Below are positions 11,280-23,589 of a stretch of 64,000 nt of DNA, piece after piece. The notes beneath the pieces were generated by a model. That model was not told where the DNA came from. It saw only the letters and a list, made by a program, of their open reading frames with translations, and made no database searches. Position 1 is the stretch's first letter; every line of letters begins with the position of its first letter. Both the position numbers and the translations under genes were made by a program. The stretch comes from Abelmoschus esculentus. Its lineage: Eukaryota > Streptophyta > Magnoliopsida > Malvales > Malvaceae. The stretch spans positions 12,254,999-12,318,998 of the forward strand of contig JAUCBN010000046.1 of the NCBI GenBank assembly GCA_035048815.1, in the 5' to 3' direction.

Positions 11280-12780
11280 TAAATTTATTAAGTTTGAGTA
11301 TGATACAAATAAGTAATTAAGTAAATAACCGATAGACTTTGGGTTGAAAGATTGATCATTCATTTCGAATTAATTATTTAATATCTAACGTCTTTAACTA
11401 ACATGAATCTAATTAAAAATAAATATTACGCACTAGACTAAATAAAAATATCATCGAATGATTCATATCTTAAAAATTGGACTAAATTACAAAAATTAAA
11501 AATTAATAAGAAATACACATTAAACTAAAAATAATAAAGTTTTAAATTAAAAATAATAAACATTAATAAAATAAAATATCATCTTATTAAAAACACTAAA
11601 CTAAATTAAAAAAATAAATAGTAGTCATTTTGAAATAAAAATAAAGTTATAAGTAAAAATTATAAATTAATAATAGTTAAATTCAATAAAAATTTTAATT
11701 TTAATGTACTTTAATACATTATAATTTATATTTATACAATATAGTTTAATACATTTTAAAAATAAAAATATAAAATTTATATTATATATAAAATTTATAT
11801 TATATATAGTGTAATCTATATTTATAATTTATATTATATATAGAATGATAAAATATAAATTATATATGAAAATATAAAATGTATAATTATATATATATAA
11901 ATGTATAATACGTATATATATATATATATAATATTGTATGTATACTTATATATAAATATGCATGTGTATACATTAATATATGTATATATATTAAATGTAT
12001 ACATTAATATATACTATGTATATAATATAGTTTAATAGATATATAATATACTTATAATATATATTTAATATATATAGTATATATACTTAAATATATATTA
12101 ATATATTATTTAATTTGTTTATTAATTAATTTATGGATTAATGTATGTATATTATTAATTCTTTAAGTCTAACATTAATCCCATAAGCTCAAATCACTAA
12201 ACTAGTTCTCTAGACTCTAAAATTAATACTTCAATCAATAAACTAATTCTCTATAATTAAACTGAAATAATTTTAAAATATATAATCTGATTTTAATTAA
12301 ATGAGAATCAAATCGAATAAAAAATAAAATTTAAAACTTAATTTTCAATTGATCATAACTAAATTGAAATAATTGTAAAATAAGGTGTAGAGCGGTGCGA
12401 GATTCAATTTTTTCGACTCGACCTATATAAAAATATAGCGAAATTTTTTACCCGACCTAGAATAGTGTCAAATGAATATCTAAATCTAATCTCTTTTTTT
12501 TTATATTTTTAATTGATTATATTTAATCAAAGTTTATTTAATAATAATAATAATAATAATCAAACTTAAAAAATGAGTGGCTTATTTCCTTCCAAAATTT
12601 GATCTTTTTCACTCTTTTTTATAAAATTATCAAAATTTATTTTTAATTCACTCCAAGATTTTAGAAAACTTATATCCTTCAAAATTTGATATTTTCACTC
12701 TTTTTTATATAATAATCAAAATTTATTTCTAATTCCCTATACATCCATAACCACTCTATACTAATTCATACCACTATATT
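11280..12780. other. Extremely AT-rich intergenic DNA, no gene
   Basis: Nearly all A and T, with long alternating TA runs (especially 11760-12110) that could extrude cruciforms. An ATA/TAA microsatellite lies at 12541-12561. No coding or transposon signature was recognised. Confidence 0.6.
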
Positions 12781-12784
12781 TAAG

Positions 12785-12980
12785 GTCAGCGTTCGATCTA
12801 GTTAAATAAAAAAAATTAAGTTATTCGAGTTAACGAGTCATATTTTGTAAGTCAAATTTTATTTAAATTTTTTCAAGTCAAATTGAGTTTATAAAATTTC
12901 GAGTTAAATCAAGACAAGTCCAGTATTTTCGTCTCAAGCTGAGTTATTCAATTCTTTCGAGTCGAGTGTAACCTAAATTT
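12785..12980. repeat. Degenerate CGAGT-rich MITE relic
   Basis: It contains GTTCGATCTAGTTAAAT, TTATTCGAGTTAACGAGTC and CTTTCGAGTCGAGTG, parallel to the left half and interior of the element at 21108. The terminal TAGGGGTGAG motif has been lost. Confidence 0.45.
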
Positions 12981-13099
12981 GATTTTAATATAATAAATAA
13001 GTTAAATGATTATTTTGTAAATAAAATTTTAAGGCCTAAACAATTTGAAAGTCAACAAAAATTTTCAAGTCAAAATAATAACTCAAAATATATTTTCCT

Positions 13100-14215
13100 T
13101 AATATTTTTGAAGTCAGAACATTAAAAAATGTATAGTCGTTTCGATACCACTTCCATTGGTATCGATATCGTGCTTAAATTTCCAAAGAATGTTCTTGAG
13201 TTTTTACAGGCGTATCGGTACGGTGCAAGACCCGTTTCGATACCATTTGAAACTATAATTCTCCGTTTTGAAACCTTTACCAAGCTGTATCGATATCACC
13301 CTTCGAACTTAAACTAAATTTAAAATTTTAAGGTTATTTCGATACCACAACTCAACGTTTCAATACCTGAGTTAATTTTTCAAGAATTTTTTAAGTAATA
13401 AATGTTTTGACCGTTGGTATTAGTTAACTTTTCAAAAGTTTATTGACCAGTATCGATACACCCTATAGGCGTTTCGATACTAGTTTTGGTAATGACAAAT
13501 CGTTTTAAGACGACCTCCAAGCCGTTTCGATACCCCTTGTTTTAAAGGTAAACCCGTTTCGATACTATGGCCAATGGTATCAATACCTTTTGTAAAATGC
13601 ATATAACAACTCTTTCCTCTTTGGTAGCGTTTCGATACAGGTACCTCGAGTATCGATACCGGTAGTTGCAGAAGTGCATTTATGGTGAGAAGATAAAGTC
13701 ATAACGTCTATATTTATATTTCCAACCACCTCAACGGCTAAAAATCAAAGAGAGAGTATAAAATCAAGCCTCCAAAGCAACATCAACAACTATTAATCCA
13801 AAAAAAACATCCAAGCATCAAATTCAACCTAAAAGGCTTAATTGCAAAATTCTTGTACACCCAACTCTTCAGAGTTTATTATAATATTTATTTCTGAGTT
13901 TAGGGAGTGTTTCAGATTGTAATTGGGCAATAATTTCTATTTAAGAGAAATCATATTTATCATTCTTTTTTTAAACCTTGTGAGGTTTAAGTTAATCTTT
14001 GGGTAGAAAGATTGACTTGTTGTAACGGTTATCCCTTGAATCGAGAAAAAGTTTAAATTCAATTGTGATTTGGGTTGAAGTAGATGTTTATTCGAAGGCC
14101 GAACCACTATAAATTTTTGTATACTTTATTTTTATATTTTTACCAATTCTTCCGCACCAAAAATTTTAAATCGTCAATTCACCCTCCTCTTAACATCGAG
14201 TTTTACTCACCTTAA
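13100..14215 (+). mobile_element. LTR fragment, probably SIRE/Maximus-type copia, with repeated TATCGATA-like motifs
   Basis: The right part (13920-14180) carries the run TTGTGAGGTTTAAG, TTGTAACGGTTATCCCTTG, GGCCGAACCACTATAAA, TTCCGCACC and ATTCACCCTCCTC, which I associate from memory with the 3' part of SIRE-type copia LTRs. The left part (13130-13680) has about a dozen copies of TTTCGATACC or GTATCGATAC variants. No gag or pol is attached, so it is a solo or truncated LTR. The 62-residue open frame here is not a gene. Confidence 0.55.
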
Positions 14216-14559
14216 ATACACCTTTCTCATGTAAATGGGAAAATAAAAAAAAAAAACTTTAAGTATTCGAAGTGAATCGTGACAAAACCCGTAAAATAAC
14301 TTGATGCGATAATAGTATTAAACATTTTATATCAATACAATATACTAACCACAATGTTGTTAAAAGATCTTCGAAATAAGAAGTCGAATCTCGAATTCGA
14401 CACGAACAAAGTGGCTAAAATAACGAATTAACGAATTGGGTTGGGAGAGTTACCTCAATATCTATTCTTAAACCCCATATATACAGTTTTACCAAAATCT
14501 GTTTTATGTTTTACATTGCAACTGGGGTTTTACTATTGATTTGTTTTGTATAAGGGTTG

Positions 14560-17500
14560 TTATTTCATGTTGCAGCATTGGGGCTTGACTTCATTCACTA
14601 GTTTATCCCACATGCATAACATTTGTCTTGGTGATTGGTAATGAGCTGTGAAGTAATCCTCGATGCATCCGAACTGGCAAAATTTCAAGCTGTGCTGGTA
14701 CTCCACCGGTTTCGAGCTGTTGAATTTTTCGACCCACATGCCCATGCTCACATCTTCCATCTTGAAGAGCTGCAAAAATGGAGTTTTTAGTGAACAATTA
14801 GCCAAACTACAGCTATTTAAGAATGAGATATGTAGAGAGGAACGCGTAATGAAATGGCTCACTTACTCGCAACTTGTGTTTCTCGAAGTCGTCTACAATA
14901 AGTTGTGCAATGTCAGATGAAATTATGTACCCCGGACCATTCGCGTAGGGTGGGTAGTCTTCTTCGGGCCATTCCTGGAAATCAACAGAATATGTAAATT
15001 ATGATGATGAACGCATGATGTGATGCACTGAACATGATCACTAATTAAAAGTCGGTCGAAGGCTGTGTTGACTCGGGTTAAGAACTAAAGATGTAACCGC
15101 ACGAGTAAACGAGAACTTTTCATTCTGATGACTAGCAAGGACATGTTTAGCTACCTACACCTTTATTGTTCATCAAAAGAAACCTCTCATGCTAATCAAT
15201 CTAGAGCAAGTATTAAAAATATCACTAAAATATTACCGATTCACGCATTCACAACTCAGGTAGCTTTTGTGCATCATTAGTTAAAACCGATAAACAAATT
15301 TCTTCAGACACAAACTTGGGATGACATGTAAATAAACCCCATGATTTGCTAAGTACAGAATGGAAAACACGTACCTCATATGTTACTGCCCATTTACCAC
15401 TGCGCAGGGGTTTGTGGTGATAATTCATATTTCCAATATAAATGCTTTTATCTCCAAACTTCTTTGCTTCCTTAATCACAGAGTCGACCCGAACAAATGT
15501 ATCATCATCACACTTCATGATATATTTTGCTGCCATTGTACGAACCTGTGACCAAAAGCATACGTGTCTAGGACCGAGTTCACAACTAAAAAACAATATA
15601 TTGCAATTACGTTTTTATGCACTAAATTTATGTTGCTCAAACATGAACTGAGTAATGAATATGTATGCAGTGTCAGAATATTGGGGGCGCTCACTCCATA
15701 TTCAGAAATGGCAACTGTCTTCAGAACAACTAGGTCATAGTTATCCAAGTAGGGAACTATAACAATATCACCAAAATACTTCGCTTCCTTTTTCAGCTCG
15801 ACATTTACTTCCTTTCTTCCACTCTGAAAAATAAAAGTAAATATACAAGTATGAGAAATTCCGAAAGGAAAGAACCCGTTCCTCCTTCATCTATACTTAC
15901 CAGTGCTACAAAAAATCGAGCAACAACTCTCGAAGACTTTATTAACTTATGCTGCATCCAGGACTTTCTCACAGCCATCCTCTCAGCAAAATGATTGCCA
16001 GCGGAAAGGACACCTATAAAAAGCTCTACATCTCCTTCAGTGAGTGTGGGCGCCTTCCATTTACTCAATCTCTCAAGATGCTTTTGCGGATCAAAACTCG
16101 GATGTGAATTAGGCAAGGAAGCAGCAAATATAGAGTGCACATCAAGGTCACCCTTTAAAGATAACCCAGTAGCATCCTCGAGCACAAATCCCTGTAAATG
16201 CCATCAAAAAGTTTATAAGGCATCATATATTTCCATCAAATCATAAAGCCAAGAACACAATGTGTACTCACAGTTCGATAAGGAAACGAGGTAACATGAC
16301 GCCCATCGACATTGACATGGTAACCCTCCAAACCAGCTCTCAATGTGAGAACAAATAACTTTCCCTCTGCAAAAGGGTACTGCCAATCTAGTGAAACCTT
16401 CTTCCTTCCTACCAATCTGTTTAACCACCATGCAGTCTTTGATTCTTCCGAGCCATTATCATCGTCCCGAATCCATTTCTCACATTTAACTTCTCCATCA
16501 ACTACCCGAAAACAGAACCAACCAATCAGCAAATCGTTAAAAAGCAATTATATAACTACATAAGTATCTTTTCAAACACCTCCTTCCCCACAAGATCATA
16601 AAGCAACACCATAACCGAATTCACTACCTACCACTATTAAAGAAACTAAGCAACAAAAAAATTCAAACTTTTTTCAACCTACATTCTTTCTTTAATTAGC
16701 ATCGAGTCAAATGCGTTGAAAAGCATAAAAGCCATTGAAATAAATAACCTGTTTCTTCATCAGCTCTAGATTTCCACCCTTCGCACCTCATCGCCGATCC
16801 CCATTGCATCCGATAACAAGTATTCTGCTCGATAACCGGCTTCCCGCTCCAATCCCCTTTCAACCTCGGATTGAAATGAAGGATCCGGGGCGGATCCTCG
16901 CCGTCCACCGTCTTCAACCCTTGCAATTCCATCATGAACTGCGAGACCATCAATGACTTATCCCCTTCTTTTAAGACTGCAATTTTCGGATCATGTTCCG
17001 CATGCGCCCAATGCGGCATCCCAACTACCGTAATATGGGACCCTAACGTTAACCCGCAAGGCAGGACCAAGATCCTCCCCTGGTTCACGAAATCCGACCC
17101 GGATAAGGAAATCGAATCCGGGCATGAGTCTGTTTGGTTTTTGGTTCGGTTTTGCTGTTCGGGTATCGAATCGGAATTATTTTGACTTGATTGGAGGTCG
17201 TTCCAGAGTCTCCTGCCGACAACGAAAGCGTGCCGTGCGGTTTTGCGTAGCGCCGACAACTCGCCTTTAGAACCGATGCTGTCCAATGAGCTCTCATTAA
17301 AGAGGAGACCCGAAACTCCTTTGACCTCCCGCACTTTCCTTTCTCCTCCGGGACGACGGACATGGTTCCGATCATTTCCAGGTCGAGCCGGCGCGGTTTT
17401 GTAACTGAAATCCTCTTCACTCTCGAGAACAAAAGGCTTCGGCAATCTGTCAGTAAAGTACCCACCCGAACCGGTTTTGAAAACCAACGGGATTTCGAAG

Positions 17501-17610
17501 CTGACAAACAAAAGGTAGAGAAACAAAACGCCGATCAAGAACTGAAGTACTCTGACCCGACCCGGATACGTTAATGACTCAAATTTCGATCGCTTCATCG
17601 TCTTCTTCAA
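14560..17610 (-). CDS. GALT5: Hydroxyproline O-galactosyltransferase, GALT5-like (GT31 with galectin domain), 666 aa
   Basis: Seven exons with GT-AG borders: 17610-16749, 16501-16272, 16191-15901, 15823-15695, 15545-15375, 14974-14867 and 14769-14560, totalling 2001 nt without a stop until TAA. The protein is a type II Golgi enzyme. It has a short cytosolic N-terminus, a membrane anchor at about residues 21-38 (VLQFLIGVLFLYLLFVSF), a stem, a galectin domain from about 180 to 375 (ILVLPCGLTLGSHITVV, then WSGKPVIEQNTCYRMQWG) and a GT31 catalytic domain from about 410. The GT31 domain includes AGNHFAERMAVRKSW, the acidic metal-binding motif KCDDDTFVRVD (Asp517-519), EDVSMGMWV and a CQFGCIEDYFTAHYQSPRQ ending. 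Family members add the first galactose to hydroxyproline of arabinogalactan proteins. GALT2 and GALT6 are close alternatives to GALT5. An alternative start lies four codons downstream. Everything looks intact. Confidence 0.93.
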
Positions 17611-17649
17611 AAGACCAACGCTAATGACTGAATTATGGATTATGGGAAG

Positions 17650-17663
17650 AACCCTAACCCTAA
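17650..17663 (-). promoter_or_regulatory. Telo-box-like motif just upstream of the GALT gene start
   Basis: AACCCTAACCCTAA on the plus strand (TTAGGGTTAGGGTT in gene sense) lies 40-53 bases upstream of the GALT ATG, in the presumed leader or core promoter. Telo-boxes are a known plant promoter and 5'-leader element. Function here is inferred from sequence and position only. Confidence 0.45.
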
Positions 17664-18059
17664 TTCCGATTAAGAAGAAAAGGGTTTGGGTTTCTCGAGT
17701 ACAATGAAAGCAAGCACCGAGAGAACTCAGGCCATATAAGGTTTTTGAAGGAGAAAGAGAGGGGAAGGTTCAAAGTTGAAAGCAAAGTAACGAAAGTGCT
17801 TTTAATTAGTTTATTCTTAATTATTTATTATTATTTAAACTCCGACAAAACCTTCAAATTTAATGCTAAAAAATCAAAATTTATTAAGTTTTTCGCTAAT
17901 AAATTAAAAATAATCAAATCCATCACTTTCTCTTCTTTGAAACTACAATTCCTTCGGCTTTTCTTACTGGGGAAAAATAACGCAACAAAGAGAAAATTCA
18001 AAACGCAGCGTTTAAGGAAATGTCATGCATGCACGACACGCTAGGAAAACATTTGTTTA

Positions 18060-18670
18060 GGGTAGGGTGAGATTTCAATACAGCCTAATTGAGTTGAGTA
18101 AAATAAAAAATATAAATTATTCGAGTTATATTATATTTTTTAACTTAAATTTTATTTGAATTTTGTTATTAGAATTGAGTTTATAAAATTCGAGTCGAAT
18201 TTTTGATATAAATTATTTGAGGATGGGCACACATAAAATTTTAAAATTTCAAGGTGGACACAATTCATAATTATTAAAAAATATTAAGGACTAATTCATA
18301 AAATTTTAAAAATTTAAAAATAAATGTGTAAACTTTAAAAATTTTAGGGTGAACCCAGGCCCACCCTATCCCTATGTGCATCCGCCACTGTATATATATT
18401 TCATCATATTTTTTCATATGTGGCATATATTTATTATTTTTTATATTGATATATATAAAAATAAAAATAAAAGATTCAACTCAAATTTAAAAATCGATTC
18501 ATTAATTACTAAAAACTTTGAGTTGTTCAAAATTCTGTTTTATAACTCAAATTTTATTTTAAATTTTTTTCGAGTCGAATTTATGTGATTTTAAGTCGAG
18601 TCAAAAAAATTACATTTTTTACCTCAATCAAATAAAAAATTATTATTATTTAAATCGATTCAAATTTTAC
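18060..18670. repeat. Patchwork of degenerate MITE relics downstream of the GALT promoter
   Basis: Two CGAGT-family scraps (about 18085-18215 and 18470-18665) flank a segment ending CATCCGCCACTG (18379-18390), which resembles the right end of a CAGGGGCGGA-type hAT element. Edges are blurred and no target duplication was found. Confidence 0.4.
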
Positions 18671-18769
18671 TCATCTTCTAAATGTGTTAAGTTACTCCTA
18701 TTTTTATTTTCATTAATTTAATGTTTCAACTTATCTGATTTAAAAATAAAAGTTCCATTAATAGAATTA

Positions 18770-19051
18770 TTAATGAACTTCCATTAAATTCAAATACATG
18801 ATACTTTTAATTATCAAATGTTTGTTTTAAAAATCAAAAATTAATTATTAATGCGAATTTAAATTTAATAAAAGTCAGTTTCTTAAACAATAAGCCAGTT
18901 AATAACAATATTAATGAACTTCCATTAAATTCAAATGCCTCATATTTTAATAATCTTTGTTTAAAGAAATTAAAGTTTAGCTGTTAAAACGTATTTAAAT
19001 TTAACAGAACTCGTTTTTTAAAACAATTAGACAATTAATGATATAATTATG
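18770..19051. repeat. Two tandem copies of a ~141-bp AT-rich unit
   Basis: The phrase TTAATGAACTTCCATTAAAT starts one copy near 18770 and the next near 18911. The following text is similar but diverged, including TTTAAATTTAAYARAA and CAATTAGNCARTTAATRA. Confidence 0.6.
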
Positions 19052-19960
19052 ACTTTAATTTTCAAATTAGAATAATGGTGAGAATAAAATCATAAAATTA
19101 AAAGTAAGGGGTAAATTAAAAAAATGTAAAGAATACGAGGGTATAATAGACGTTTTAAACGGGTCATTGACCGAGTGCAAATCGTCTTTTATTTTATTAT
19201 GTCTCTTTTGGTACTTGTATTTTAAAATAGTGGGTTTAGAGTTTAGGGTTTAAGATTTAAGTTTAGGAGTTATGGTTAGGATTTAGAGAATTAGAGATAC
19301 TGTATATTTTTAGGGTATAAAGTTTAAGGTTTATGATATAAAAATTAGGGTTAAGATTTAAAATTTAATTTTTAAAAATATTTTAAGGTAAGATATAAGA
19401 AAAGACGTAATTAGGGGACAATTTTTTTTATTCCATTAATGTTGGTGGATCGTAACGGTGTTAAAGGTTTTTAAACCAAATATTTAGTCATTTTAAAAAA
19501 TTTAAAAAATTAAATTAACGTTTTAAAAATTCTTAAAATGTTTCAAAATTCTAAATATTTTTAATTAAATTCACTTTTAATATTTATAAAATATCATTAA
19601 CTTTTAAAATATTTAAAAAATTTAGGTAAACTCTTTTGAACTGTATTGTTAGAATCCTTCATTAGTGAAAAAATATGTTGAAGAGAAGTATCAAGAAAGG
19701 GAGTTGAGAATTAGGAGTTTGTGGTTGGCATTTTAGTGGAAGAAAAAAAATAGAAGGAAGAAAGAAACCTATGTGAATTGTGGTTGGAACAATTAACAAT
19801 TTTAAAAATATTGATTGTCATGTCTTAAAAAATAAGAGAGATTAATTTAGATTAAAAGTATAAAAATATTAATTTTTAAAAGATATATTTAATAAAATAT
19901 ATAATATCATTATTTTTATATGTCAAAAATCTTTCCTTTAACTTGAGATTAATATTTTAT
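18950..19960. repeat. First block of a diverged intergenic tandem duplication
   Basis: Anchors repeat in the same order in the block at 20780-22970: ATTAAAGTTTAGCTGTTAA, TTTAATTTTCAAATTAGAA, TAAATTAAAAAAATGTAAAG, GAGGGTATAAT, a TTTAGGTAAA element and ATATCATTATTTTTATAT. It contains no gene. This block has neither of the two hAT MITEs of its partner and so shows the empty site (near 19107-19114). Confidence 0.6.
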
Positions 19961-20930
19961 ACTAGTTATTTTTTTAAAAAAAAATATGAGTTAAAAAAAA
20001 TAAAAAAACAACTGCATCGAATTTTTTATAAAAATTTCGGTACGAATATTTTTTAAGCATGTCATTCTTTAGAACTACCACTTTCATTAATGATGAATTT
20101 GGTGAAAGAATTTCAAGGGATAAACTTAATTTGTTTTTTAAAAAAAAAGCATAACTACAACACATCCCACTCAATTATAGCTATTTACATAAATTATCAT
20201 CAAAATTTAAAAAATAAAAATATAATACTTTAATTTTATACTAAAAAATATCATTCTGTGGTTAACTCATAATGTTGCCGTTAAGTTAAAACAGAATCGT
20301 ATTGTTAGAGAAAAAAATATAAAATTATTTATATTTTTTACTTAAAAGATATATTTCATAAATGTGCAATATCATCTCTTTCATACGCCAAGACTTTTTA
20401 TGGTAATATTTGAGATTAATTTGAATTATTTTATAAAATAAATAATGTTATAAATAATATTAATATATAAAATTATAAAAATATATTATTTTTATATTAA
20501 TATATAAAAATAAAAATATACTATTATTTTTATTTTATATTATTAATAATATAAATATATTATTTTTAAAACCCTAAAATATTCATAAAAATAATATATA
20601 GAAACCCTAAACCATGAACTATTATTAATCTACAAATGTCGACGTTAACCCTAACCCTCAAACTTAAAACTTAAATTTTAAAGTGTAAGATTTAACATTT
20701 ATAGTTTTTTATATATTATTTTATAAATATTTTGAAAATTTGAAATTAATATATTTATATTATAAATAATATATAAAATAAAAATTAAAGTTTAGCTGTT
20801 AATATGTATTTAAATTTAACAGAATTTGTTTTTTTAAAACAATTAGTCAGTTAATAATATAATGAATATTACTTTAATTTTCAAATTAGAACAATGGTGA
20901 GATTAAATTCATAAAATCAAAAGCAGTGGG

Positions 20931-21103
20931 CAGGGACGGAATTGTGTGGGATAGGGAGGGGTGATCGCCCCATCTTCGAAGATTTTTTTTTTATTTTTGT
21001 CTCATTTAAATTTTTTAAAATTTATTATTTTTATGAAAAATTTCCCCTACTTCTAAACATTTATGTTTTGTCCCTTAAACCCTAAATTCTAGCTCTGTCC
21101 CTG
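20931..21103. mobile_element. hAT-type MITE with CAGGGACGGA termini
   Basis: Termini CAGGGACGGA and TCTGTCCCTG are near-perfect inverted repeats. The left flank is GCAGTGGG. If the later insertion at 21108 is ignored, the right flank is ACAGTGGG, giving a 7 of 8 target duplication. No coding sequence. Confidence 0.78.
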
Positions 21104-21107
21104 ACAG

Positions 21108-21643
21108 TAGGGGTGAGTATTCGATCGAGTCGAGTAAAAAAATTTCGAGTTATTCGAGTTGTCGAGTCATATTTTACAACTCAAACTTTATTTGAAATTT
21201 TTTCGGTTCGAGTCGAGTTTAAAAAATTCGAGTCGAATCGAGTCGAGTTTTTGAGTTTTTATAAATATTTAATTGTAATTATTTATCATGTTATAGTATG
21301 ATTTGATTCCAATTAAAACGACTTTCTCTAATCATATAAGATATGCATATATATATTTTTCATATGTAGCAATATTTCTTTGTATTTTTATATATCAATG
21401 TATATATATCATAAAAAATTAAGAGATTTATCTCAAACTTAAAAAATAATCCTTTAATTACTAAAATTTTTGAGTTATTCGAGTTATTTGAGTTTCCATT
21501 TTATAACTCAAACTTTATTTGAAATTTTTTCGAATCGAATCGAGTCTATGAAATTTCGAGTCGAGTCAAAACGATTCGAGTATTTTCACCTCGAGTTGAG
21601 TCGAGTTATGCAGTTTTTTCAAGTTGAGTTTTGCTCACCCCTA
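21108..21643. mobile_element. hAT-type MITE, TAGGGGTGAG termini, perfect 8-bp target duplication
   Basis: It starts TAGGGGTGAGTATTCGATCG and ends TTTTGCTCACCCCTA. CCTGACAG flanks it exactly on both sides (21100-21107 and 21644-21651). The interior is a CGAGTCGAGT-rich composition and is non-coding; the short open frames inside are repeat artefacts. It landed on the right end of the element at 20931. Confidence 0.88.
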
Positions 21644-23589
21644 CCTGACAGTGGGTAAATTAAAAAAATGTAAAGAATAGGAGGGTATAATGGACGTTTT
21701 GAATGGGTCATTGCTATCTGGTGGAGTTTCTAATGGTTAAAGATAGGAGTGGACTGTGACGGGGTTAGAGCGTCCTGGCCTGGCTCTCCTAATATTTTTA
21801 AATTAATTATTTATTTCTTCAAAAAATTTAAAAAATAAATAAGTTAGCCTTTAAAAGTTCTTATAATATTTCAAATTTTTTTAATATTTTTAATTGAGTC
21901 TACTCTTAACATTTAAAAAAGACTTAACTCATAAATAAATATTTAAACTGTACATTTTTTAAGATAAGTGTTTAATATTTTTTTTATTAAAATAAATGTT
22001 TAAAATTTTATTCCGTTAGTGTTTTAAGGTAATATCATTAAAAAATTTTCACCCTATGATATCGAAAAAAAACAAAACCTTAAAAATCAAAATTGGTGTC
22101 ACTGTTGTTGATAGTCTTGTCAAACCTTATCGTCGCCATCTTCTTAGGTCACCATCGATTTTCTCCAGTCACCATTATCAATAATTTCATATTTATTATT
22201 TTGAGGTTTGAGGTTTAGGGATTTGAGAATTTTTAAAAAAATTTAAGATTTTTTAGATTTTTTCAAAATCATTTTTTAGTTTATTTATAAAAAAATAAAA
22301 TTGACAAATGTTAAATTATAATAGAGTCATGAATATTTTAACGTTATTATCTTAAAACACTATCGAAATAAAATTTTAAGTATCTATTTTAGCTAAAGAA
22401 CGATTAGGCACCTATATCAGAAAAATGTATAGTTTGATCACATATTTCTGAGTTAATTTTTTTAACGTTATTATCTTAAAATACTAAAGAATGAAACTTT
22501 ATATGCATGTTTCAACTACAAAAAAAGATACATATCTCAGGAAAAAAAATAGACAACTATTTCTGAGTTAAACTTTTTAAAAATTCTTATTAACTTTCAA
22601 AATATTTAAAAATTTTAGGTAAATTCTTTCTAACTGTATTATCAAGATCCGTCTAAAAAAAAGTTATGTATTTGGAACGTAAATGTTTCATCCAAAACGG
22701 GAATTACCCTATAGTCAAGTAAAATATTATTTTATTTTATTTTTATATATTGGGTATGACAATAATCTCATTAAGAAAAAAGAAAACAATTTATAACTTT
22801 AAGGAATGATAATTCTCACGTCTTAAAAAGATAAAAAATATTAATTTTATATAAAAAACGAAAATATTAACTTTATAAAAGATATAGTTAATAGAATATA
22901 TAATATCATCGTTTTTATATATCAAAAATCTTTCTGTTTTTTTTTACTTGAGATCAAAGTCAATTTTTGAAATTTTAGTGGTTTAGAGACAAATCTAAAA
23001 ATATAACCCCTTATAAAATAGTATTAAAAAATTGAATTTAAAGAGTATAAAAAATAAATTAATTTGTTTGTAAACTATTTTTTTATTATACTCGATAATT
23101 ATCAAATAAAAACATCAAAAAATTATTAACCACCGAACAACTTACAAAAAATAACTTTTACGAATATTTTTTACATAAATATTTTATAATAAAAATTATA
23201 AAAAATATAAAGTGATAGTAAATCTCATAAATTCTGAGATTTTATCGTTAAAAAATATAAACTGATAGTATATGAGATTTTGTCGTTGAAGCTCAGCCTA
23301 AAACTTAGTTATAGTGTATCAACAGTAAATCTTATAAATCACAATCTTTTTGAATAAATAAATTTTTGCCTTCTTTGAATATTGAATTAGAAATTATAAA
23401 TAAAAAATTAAAATAAATTGTGAGAAAATAATATAAGAATGATGTGATAAGAAATTTAGATTTGAAAAATAAGAACAATAAAAATATTATTTATAGGTAT
23501 ATATAAACTTTTTATGCTTAATTTAAAATAAAAAATATTATTTTAATCTTAATTATGGTCTTATAATACACTAACACCTATACTAATTA

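Larger units (their letters stand above)
20780..22970. repeat. Second block of the intergenic duplication, expanded by two MITEs
   Basis: Co-linear with 18950-19960 but carrying the nested hAT elements at 20931-21103 and 21108-21643, plus other length changes. No open frame of interest. Confidence 0.55.

Noticed and set aside
16934..17574. Plus-strand and second minus-strand open frames over GALT exon 1
   Set aside because: GC-rich exon shadows; the GALT reading frame has full domain support and the others none.
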